In this document: positions 1 to 3,705 of the stretch, in pieces
Position numbering within the stretch: position 1 is the first letter of the stretch
Layout: each line of letters begins with the position of its first letter
Assembly: GCA_002774315.1 (NCBI GenBank)
Contig: PEYP01000115.1
Location: 1-7,761 of the forward strand
From: Candidatus Stahliibacteriota bacterium CG08_land_8_20_14_0_20_40_26
GTDB lineage: Bacteria; Hydrothermota; UBA3073
Reading direction: 5' to 3'
Length of the DNA: 7,761 nt
Program-made: the position numbers and the translations under genes
The notes under the pieces: generated by a model
What the model was told of the DNA's origin: nothing
Seen by the model: the letters and a program-made list of their open reading frames with translations, nothing else
Databases searched by the model: none

Positions 1-3
1 TTC

Positions 4-32
4 TTGACATTTAAATAATTCTGTGGTATACT
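4..32 (+). promoter_or_regulatory. consensus promoter of the insertion sequence transposase
   Basis: TTGACA at 4-9, then exactly 17 bases, then TATACT at 27-32. This is a perfect -35 and a five-of-six -10 of the housekeeping sigma type. Transcription would begin near 39, giving a leader of about 39 bases before the ATG at 78. IS1-type elements commonly carry the transposase promoter at their left end, consistent with the element boundary lying close by. Confidence 0.8.
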
Positions 33-66
33 TATCTTGTAATACTTTTGTTTGGTCTTATATTAC

Positions 67-74
67 AAGGAGGT
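67..74 (+). promoter_or_regulatory. strong Shine-Dalgarno that decides the transposase start
   Basis: AAGGAGGT lies directly upstream of the ATG at 78. It favours that ATG over the in-frame TTG at 48, which would put this site inside the coding sequence. It is the only strong Shine-Dalgarno in the window; the host genes recJ and gyrA lack a usable one. Confidence 0.8.
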
Positions 75-77
75 GCC

Positions 78-482
78 ATGGAATTATCAGATATTTTTTG
101 TCCTAATGAGTCTTGCCCTGATTTTGGAAAAAAGGGACGAGGTAACATTGTTTGTTATGAAACTTACGGCAAAAACAATACGAAACTTCTTAGGTGTAAG
201 ACTTGCAAGACCCGATTTTCCGAACGGCGTAACACAGTGTTCTTTGGATTGCATACCTCTGAAGACACAATTGAAAAAGTAGTACGTTGTCTTGCAGAAG
301 GCAACAGCATCCGTGCAACTGCAAGAATCATGGGAATCGATAAGGATACGGTATATAGAATATTCGACCGTGCCAGCAAGCATTGTCGTAAGGTATTGGG
401 TAGTTTGCTCTCTGATCTCCACATAGAAGAATGCCAACTTGACGAGTTATGGAGTTTCGTTAAAAAAAAGAGAAAAACTTAA
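78..482 (+). CDS. IS1-family transposase, upstream frame (InsA-like)
   Basis: A 134-residue product if read without a frameshift. The N-terminus has a zinc-finger pattern (Cys8, Cys13, Cys40, Cys43), as in IS1-family transposases. A helix-turn-helix follows at about residues 74-96 (GNSIRATARIMGIDKDTVYR), the expected DNA-binding part. The frame ends with LDELWSFVKKK, which contains the first catalytic acid of the DDE triad (Asp122), then runs into a stop at 480-482. In IS1 itself the short InsA product binds the ends and represses, while the frameshift fusion is the active transposase; the same arrangement is inferred here. The ATG at 78 is chosen over the TTG at 48 because of the AAGGAGGT site at 67-74. 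Confidence 0.8.
   Translation: MELSDIFCPNESCPDFGKKGRGNIVCYETYGKNNTKLLRCKTCKTRFSERRNTVFFGLHTSEDTIEKVVRCLAEGNSIRATARIMGIDKDTVYRIFDRASKHCRKVLGSLLSDLHIEECQLDELWSFVKKKRKT
464..470 (+). other. programmed -1 ribosomal frameshift heptamer
   Basis: A AAA AAG is positioned so that the zero-frame codons are AAA (465-467) and AAG (468-470), the classical X XXY YYZ arrangement. After slippage the next codon is GAG at 470-472. The -1 frame has a stop at 461-463, just before the site, so entry is possible only here. GGAG at 451-454, nine bases upstream, could act as a Shine-Dalgarno-like stimulator as in dnaX-type frameshifting. The joined protein reads DELWSFVKKK-EKNLTAMEK..GDTWVW, which is continuous with IS1-family proteins. 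Confidence 0.8.
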
Positions 483-1183
483 CTGCTATGGAGAAAATCC
501 TCTCACAATATGGAGATACATGGGTCTGGTGTAGTTTTGATCCCAGGACCAAGGTGCTTCCAGTCTTTATAGTAGGTAAGCGAACACGCTCTAATGCCGA
601 GAAACTAATATCCAAACTCGATAAGGTAACAGATGGTACAATTCCGTTCTTCACGAGTGATGAGTTGAAATGCTATGAAGAGGCTTTGTTAAAGACATAT
701 GGTATTAGAGAAGAAATTCCGCGAGAACCTGGTAAAAGAGGCCGCCCACGGAAACCTAAACTATCCGCGCCTCCTGAACTAAAGTATGCTCAAGTTGTCA
801 AAAAACGCAGAAAAGGAAGAGTTGTCTCTATTGATACTACAATCGTATTTGGTAACAAGGACGAGATAGAAAAACTCTTAGAGTCTTCTCCCGTCAACAA
901 AAGCGTGAACATATCCTTCGTTGAGCGTAACAATCTAACCCTTAGACAGAATTCAAGGAGATTAACCCGAAAGACCAATGGTTTCTCGAAAGAAATCGGA
1001 AGACTTGAAGACCAATTGTACCTTGCATCGGGATATTATCATTTTGTCAAAGAACACTCAGGATTACGCCAGAGAAGTTGCAATGATAACAGAAAATGGA
1101 ATCAGAGAACACCTGCTATGGCTGCTCAACTCACAGATCACATATGGCCAACAAGAGAACTAATTATCTATCGTGTCCCATAA
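470..1183 (+). CDS. IS1-family transposase, catalytic downstream frame (InsB-like)
   Basis: Read by -1 slippage at 464-470, this adds 237 residues to the first 131 codons, giving a fused transposase of about 368 residues. It carries GDTWVWCSFDP and VGKRT, typical of the RNase H-like core. The second catalytic acid is in FFTSDE (fused residue Asp195, bases 659-661) and the third in FVERNN (Glu283, bases 923-925). LTLRQNSRRLTRKTNGFSK and RTPAMAAQLTDHIW follow, both hallmarks of the family C-terminus. The protein cuts and joins the element ends. The ATG at 488 has no ribosome binding site, so independent initiation is unlikely. The C-terminus looks complete, and the stop overlaps a terminal inverted repeat. 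Confidence 0.8.
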   Translation, partial: EKNLTAMEKILSQYGDTWVWCSFDPRTKVLPVFIVGKRTRSNAEKLISKLDKVTDGTIPFFTSDELKCYEEALLKTYGIREEIPREPGKRGRPRKPKLSAPPELKYAQVVKKRRKGRVVSIDTTIVFGNKDEIEKLLESSPVNKSVNISFVERNNLTLRQNSRRLTRKTNGFSKEIGRLEDQLYLASGYYHFVKEHSGLRQRSCNDNRKWNQRTPAMAAQLTDHIWPTRELIIYRVP

Positions 1184-1205
1184 AATTTCAATAAAGCGGG
1201 GACAC
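1173..1205. repeat. 7-bp inverted repeat at the right end of the insertion sequence
   Basis: GTGTCCC (1173-1179) and GGGACAC (1199-1205) are perfect inverse copies around a 19-base AT-rich loop that contains the transposase stop codon. It may be part of the right terminal repeat or a weak stem-loop limiting read-through. No T-tract follows, so a classical terminator is not supported. Confidence 0.45.
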
Positions 1206-1232
1206 TATGAAGATTTTTATTTATCTGTGAAC

Positions 1233-1412
1233 ATCTGTGGTTAATTATTTTCTTTGCCGCTGATTTTTGCGGTGGGGTTGTAGGCACAAATTTAATTTGT
1301 GCTATTATTTGCATCCCGCCTCGGCGGAGTGCCTACAAGGTACTTGCACGATTTGAAATCGTGCCTACAAGCTTAACAATTTATCGGTGTTAATCTGCGT
1401 CTAATTCTTTTT
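1233..1412 (+). repeat. approximate direct repeats bracketing the palindromic block
   Basis: ATCTGTGGTTAATTATTTTC (1233-1252) and ATCTGCGTCTAATTCTTTTT (1393-1412) match at 15 of 20 positions. They lie on either side of the palindrome cluster at 1278-1370. They may be the edges of a dispersed repeat element into which the palindromes fit, or chance similarity in AT-rich DNA. The stretch 1184-1473 has no convincing gene. Confidence 0.35.
1278..1370. repeat. nested palindromic intergenic repeats (GCAC...GTGC family)
   Basis: Two perfect 19-base palindromes with a single central base are present: GCACAAATTTAATTTGTGC (1284-1302) and GCACGATTTGAAATCGTGC (1346-1364). They share the GCAC/GTGC ends but differ inside, with both arms changed together so that pairing is kept. 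The decamer TTGTAGGCAC (1278-1287) is the exact inverse of GTGCCTACAA, which occurs twice (1329-1338 and 1361-1370). Between them CCGCC-TC-GGCGG (1316-1327) makes a further GC-rich hairpin. The outer decamers can enclose two inner hairpins in a branched structure. There are no protein-coding signs; this looks like a dispersed extragenic palindrome family. Confidence 0.7.
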
Positions 1413-1473
1413 GACATTGCCTCTGTGGTTGGTATATCCCCTGCAAAGCATCGGTAATCTTTGTACAGATAAA

Positions 1474-1782
1474 TCAGTAATACCAGTAATGATACATAAA
1501 AGGGGTACTGAACAGAAATTTTAAAAAACTCAATATAAAAAATACCCAGAAAAGTGACATTCCAATGGCCACTATTCCGCATATAATGCCGGCAAGTGCT
1601 ACACCTTCTCCTCCAAGTCCTCCTCCAGCTTCCCTTATCATACTCCTCGCCCTCACTCCAAATACAATAGCAAGAATTGCGAGGATAAACCCAAGGAAGG
1701 GTATAAAAAACGCAAGTATTCCACATACCAATGAGGCAATTGCCAGTCCCGGGGTCTCCTTTGTCATGCTATGATTTTCCAT
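1474..1782 (-). CDS. small DUF4190-type membrane protein
   Basis: A 102-residue, strongly hydrophobic protein. GLAIASLVCGILAFFIPFLG near residues 12-31 and GVALAGIICGIVAIG near 60-74 match the paired pattern of DUF4190 proteins: a helical hairpin, then a glycine-rich loop (residues 43-60, with RARSMIREAGGGLGGEG), then a second membrane segment. Two or three transmembrane spans are expected, with no signal peptidase site. The biochemical role of the family is not known, and no function is assigned. The start at 1782 is chosen because AGGAG (1789-1785, minus strand) precedes it, although the spacing is only two bases. A TTG at 1815, an ATG at 1803 and an ATG at 1767 are in-frame alternatives. 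It lies downstream of recJ in the same direction but is separated by 169 bases and has its own possible -10, so co-transcription is uncertain. Confidence 0.7.
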   Translation of the reverse strand: MENHSMTKETPGLAIASLVCGILAFFIPFLGFILAILAIVFGVRARSMIREAGGGLGGEGVALAGIICGIVAIGMSLFWVFFILSFLKFLFSTPFMYHYWYY

Positions 1783-1789
1783 AACTCCT

Positions 1790-1809
1790 GGTATAATATT
1801 CATTATACC
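1790..1809 (-). promoter_or_regulatory. palindrome overlapping a possible -10 of the DUF4190 gene
   Basis: GGTATAATATTCATTATACC is a perfect inverted repeat with 8-base arms and a 4-base centre. On the minus strand one arm contains an exact TATAAT (1807-1802), which would place the transcript start near 1795, just before the ribosome binding site of the gene starting at 1782. The best -35 is weak (TTGGTA with 15-base spacing). The palindrome could be an operator, or simply the product of two TATAAT-like hexamers facing each other. Confidence 0.4.
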
Positions 1810-1858
1810 TGACAACGTTTATTACCAAAATTAACTAATAATCGTGTATGAAGTTTAG

Positions 1859-1885
1859 AGACATCCTGATCTTTATAGGATGTCT
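1859..1885. other. 9-bp stem-loop between recJ and the DUF4190 gene
   Basis: AGACATCCT (1859-1867) and AGGATGTCT (1877-1885) pair perfectly around a 9-base loop. The position, 67 bases past the recJ stop, suits transcript end formation for recJ (minus strand). There is no T-run directly after the stem on either strand, so an intrinsic terminator is doubtful. RNA processing or 3'-end protection is equally possible. Confidence 0.4.
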
Positions 1886-1951
1886 TCCAATTAAAGGTAT
1901 TTTTCATCGTCAGGGGATATTTTTAATCTTTGATATTTGCACTTTGATTTT

Positions 1952-3544
1952 TTATCGCCAATCCTCTATCTTTAAGCCACCTCTGTCATCTATGGAGTAA
2001 GCAATATCAATCCTTTTATCAACAGTTGCCGTTCCTCTGGCTGTAATCGAAATACCAGAAATATCCGCAAATCTGTACCCACTATTATCTTTCTGGAGTT
2101 TTACACCCATAGTAGCAAGAATTGGATTAGGATTACCTTCGCCATATGGAGACAAAAGCATAAGCTCCTCAAAGAGACCGGCAGAGAATTCATCTACATT
2201 CACAATTGCATCTATATCCAATATATCCCCCTTATTAATCTCTTTTTTATATTCAACCTTAGATGCATTCTTAATAAAGGATTTTATATGCTCTTCTTTT
2301 ATCGAAAATCCTGCAGCAGGTTTATGTCCCCCGAAACTTGTGAACAGTTCCTCGTTTTGAGCAAAAAATTCTACAAGATTGAAGTCGGAAGGTGCTCTCC
2401 CTTCTCCAATATAAATATCGCCCAATTTATGACCTATAAGTATTGCGGGTCTTTCTGTTTCCTTTACTAACCTGGATGCGCAGCTACCTAAAAATTGAAA
2501 CGGCACACCATCCAGAACGATTATCCCTTTATCATTTATCCTCCTCACACACTCTCTGTATACAACCTCAAATTCCTCCTCAAATACCTGCTGGGCGTTC
2601 AGAAGTCCTCCAAGAATCTCCTTTGCCTCATCAACACTATTGGTCAAGAAAAATCTCATGAGAGGATTCTCAGTTTCTAATCCTCTTCCGGCAGATAACA
2701 CAGAAGTAATTTTCTCAAATATTTCCTCTACAACAGGTTCAGTAACCCCAATAACTTCCTCTATCGCTTGAATGAAGGGCTGATTGACATTTGGGAACGC
2801 CTCCAGACCAGTCTTAACAAGTATTCTATTTTCTCCTAATAGAGATACACGATCCGATACAGTTCCAAGTAGCACAAGCGGAAGCAGGTCCTTTCTTACA
2901 CGGAAGAAGTCATCGGTTCTAATTCCAAGAATACTATCTACAAGTCCCAGTGTAAGTTTTAACGATACACCAACCCCTGCAAGGTTCTTGAATGGATATG
3001 AGGAGCCCTTTGGATTTAAAAATGCAAAGGAATTGGGTGGATGTCTCACCTCATGGTGGTCTGTGACTATAATATCTATACCTTGTTCTTTTGCGAATTC
3101 GACAATATCTCCATCAGAACTGCCACAGTCTACCGTGATAATGAGCATTTCTTCATTTTCAAGAGCTCTCTCCATACGCTCCTTAGAGAGCCCGATACCA
3201 TGAGTGGCCCTTCTCGGTATCCAGTATGAGACATTTCCACCGAGATCCTCCAGCACCTTAAAAAGGACACTAGCGGCGGTCATTCCATCAACATCTTCAT
3301 CCCCCCAGACAAGCATCTTTTTCCTCTTTTTAATTGCGTCTTTTATTCTATTAATCGCCTTTTCCATATCGGGAAAGAGAAAAGGAGAGTGAAGATGAGA
3401 GATTTGAGGTGAGAGAAATTGCTTTGCCTCTTCAACCTCTTTAATATTCCTCTGGTAAAGAATAGTCGCAAGAATAGATGAAATCCCAAGCTGCTTTTCA
3501 AGATGGGAGGTATTCGGTCGGTCTTTTATCTTCCACTTCTTCAT
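1952..3544 (-). CDS. recJ: single-stranded-DNA-specific exonuclease RecJ
   Basis: A 530-residue DHH-family nuclease, slightly short for bacterial RecJ but complete. RecJ degrades single-stranded DNA 5' to 3' in recombination and repair and needs divalent metal ions. Visible motifs are GDEDVDG (81-87, motif I; the usual Tyr after Asp82 is Glu), TVDCG with Asp139 (motif II), TDHH (161-164), GTVSD with Asp231 followed by LLGENR, and SAGRGLETENP (284-294). The DHHA1 substrate-binding motif is FGGHKPAAGFSI (404-415), and SPYGEGNPNPI (465-475) begins the C-terminal OB-type domain. All metal-binding acids and histidines are present. The ATG at 3544 gives the expected MKKWKIK start. AAGGA abuts the ATG with no spacing, and the strong promoter at 3579-3551 predicts a leaderless transcript. 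The gene is divergent from gyrA. Confidence 0.95.
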   Translation of the reverse strand: MKKWKIKDRPNTSHLEKQLGISSILATILYQRNIKEVEEAKQFLSPQISHLHSPFLFPDMEKAINRIKDAIKKRKKMLVWGDEDVDGMTAASVLFKVLEDLGGNVSYWIPRRATHGIGLSKERMERALENEEMLIITVDCGSSDGDIVEFAKEQGIDIIVTDHHEVRHPPNSFAFLNPKGSSYPFKNLAGVGVSLKLTLGLVDSILGIRTDDFFRVRKDLLPLVLLGTVSDRVSLLGENRILVKTGLEAFPNVNQPFIQAIEEVIGVTEPVVEEIFEKITSVLSAGRGLETENPLMRFFLTNSVDEAKEILGGLLNAQQVFEEEFEVVYRECVRRINDKGIIVLDGVPFQFLGSCASRLVKETERPAILIGHKLGDIYIGEGRAPSDFNLVEFFAQNEELFTSFGGHKPAAGFSIKEEHIKSFIKNASKVEYKKEINKGDILDIDAIVNVDEFSAGLFEELMLLSPYGEGNPNPILATMGVKLQKDNSGYRFADISGISITARGTATVDKRIDIAYSIDDRGGLKIEDWR

Positions 3545-3550
3545 TCCTTA

Positions 3551-3579
3551 AATATACTACAAAATTTCCATTTTGTCAA
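3551..3579 (-). promoter_or_regulatory. recJ promoter, predicted to give a leaderless mRNA
   Basis: On the minus strand, TTGACA (3579-3574) is followed by exactly 17 bases and TATATT (3556-3551): a perfect -35 and a five-of-six -10. The canonical distance of seven bases puts +1 at 3544, the A of the recJ ATG. A small shift in start choice would leave a leader of only a few bases. Confidence 0.75.
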
Positions 3580-3642
3580 GGAAAAAGTGAGATAGGAATC
3601 CTTGATTCTGTTTTATTTTATACGCACTTTTTTCCTTGACAA
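3573..3642. promoter_or_regulatory. inverted repeat holding both divergent -35 elements (recJ/gyrA)
   Basis: TTGTCAAGGAAAAAGTG (3573-3589) is the inverse of CACTTTTTTCCTTGACAA (3625-3642) except for one extra T. Each arm therefore carries the same block, CACTTTTT(T)CC followed by TTGACAA, reading into recJ in one direction and gyrA in the other. The T-tract directly upstream of each -35 may act as an UP-like contact for RNA polymerase, or the arms may be paired sites for one regulator. A smaller palindrome GAATC-CTT-GATTC (3596-3608) sits near the centre. Confidence 0.65.
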
Positions 3643-3664
3643 TCCCTTATTTTTGTTGTATAAT
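3636..3664 (+). promoter_or_regulatory. perfect consensus promoter of gyrA
   Basis: TTGACA (3636-3641), exactly 17 bases, then TATAAT (3659-3664): an exact match to the housekeeping sigma consensus in both hexamers and spacing. Transcription should start near 3671, giving a 35-base AU-rich leader before the ATG at 3706. That leader contains no purine-rich Shine-Dalgarno, so initiation must rely on an unstructured leader or another mechanism. Confidence 0.9.
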
Positions 3665-3705
3665 TAGCAAATATACAATTTCTGTTACTTTTTATCATAA
3701 AAACT

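Larger units (their letters stand above)
1..1205 (+). mobile_element. IS1-family insertion sequence, left end not resolved
   Basis: The region carries a promoter, a strong ribosome binding site and two overlapping frames. Joined by a -1 frameshift, these give one complete IS1-type transposase with a zinc-finger N-terminus, a helix-turn-helix and a DDE-type catalytic domain ending in the family signature RTPAMAA..TDHIW. The right boundary is placed at 1205 because GGGACAC (1199-1205) is the inverse of GTGTCCC (1173-1179) and the coding frame ends just inside it; this is inference. The promoter starts at base 4, so the left terminal inverted repeat is probably at or before base 1 and cannot be seen. 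No target-site duplication could be tested. Nothing in the coding part appears broken apart from the expected frame change. Confidence 0.75.

Noticed and set aside
48..77. Upstream TTG start that lengthens the transposase by ten residues
   Set aside because: The Shine-Dalgarno AAGGAGGT at 67-74 lies inside this extension and fits the ATG at 78; the extra residues show no family resemblance.
1411..1438. Possible + strand promoter, TTGACA-N16-TATATC
   Set aside because: The -35 is perfect but the -10 is weak, and it would read only antisense to the DUF4190 gene with no gene downstream; probably chance in a repeat.
1373..1726. Overlapping - strand frame of 117 codons
   Set aside because: It overlaps the DUF4190 frame and runs into the repeat region; its composition is not protein-like and it has no ribosome binding site.
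1565..1774. Proline-rich open frame on the + strand
   Set aside because: It is the antisense shadow of the DUF4190 gene, with low-complexity content from the glycine- and alanine-rich codons on the other strand.
1859..1885. Rho-independent terminator for recJ
   Set aside because: The stem is perfect but no T-run follows on either strand; kept only as a stem-loop.
2784..3203. 139-codon + strand frame inside recJ
   Set aside because: It is antisense to well-conserved RecJ motifs, so it is a codon-composition shadow.
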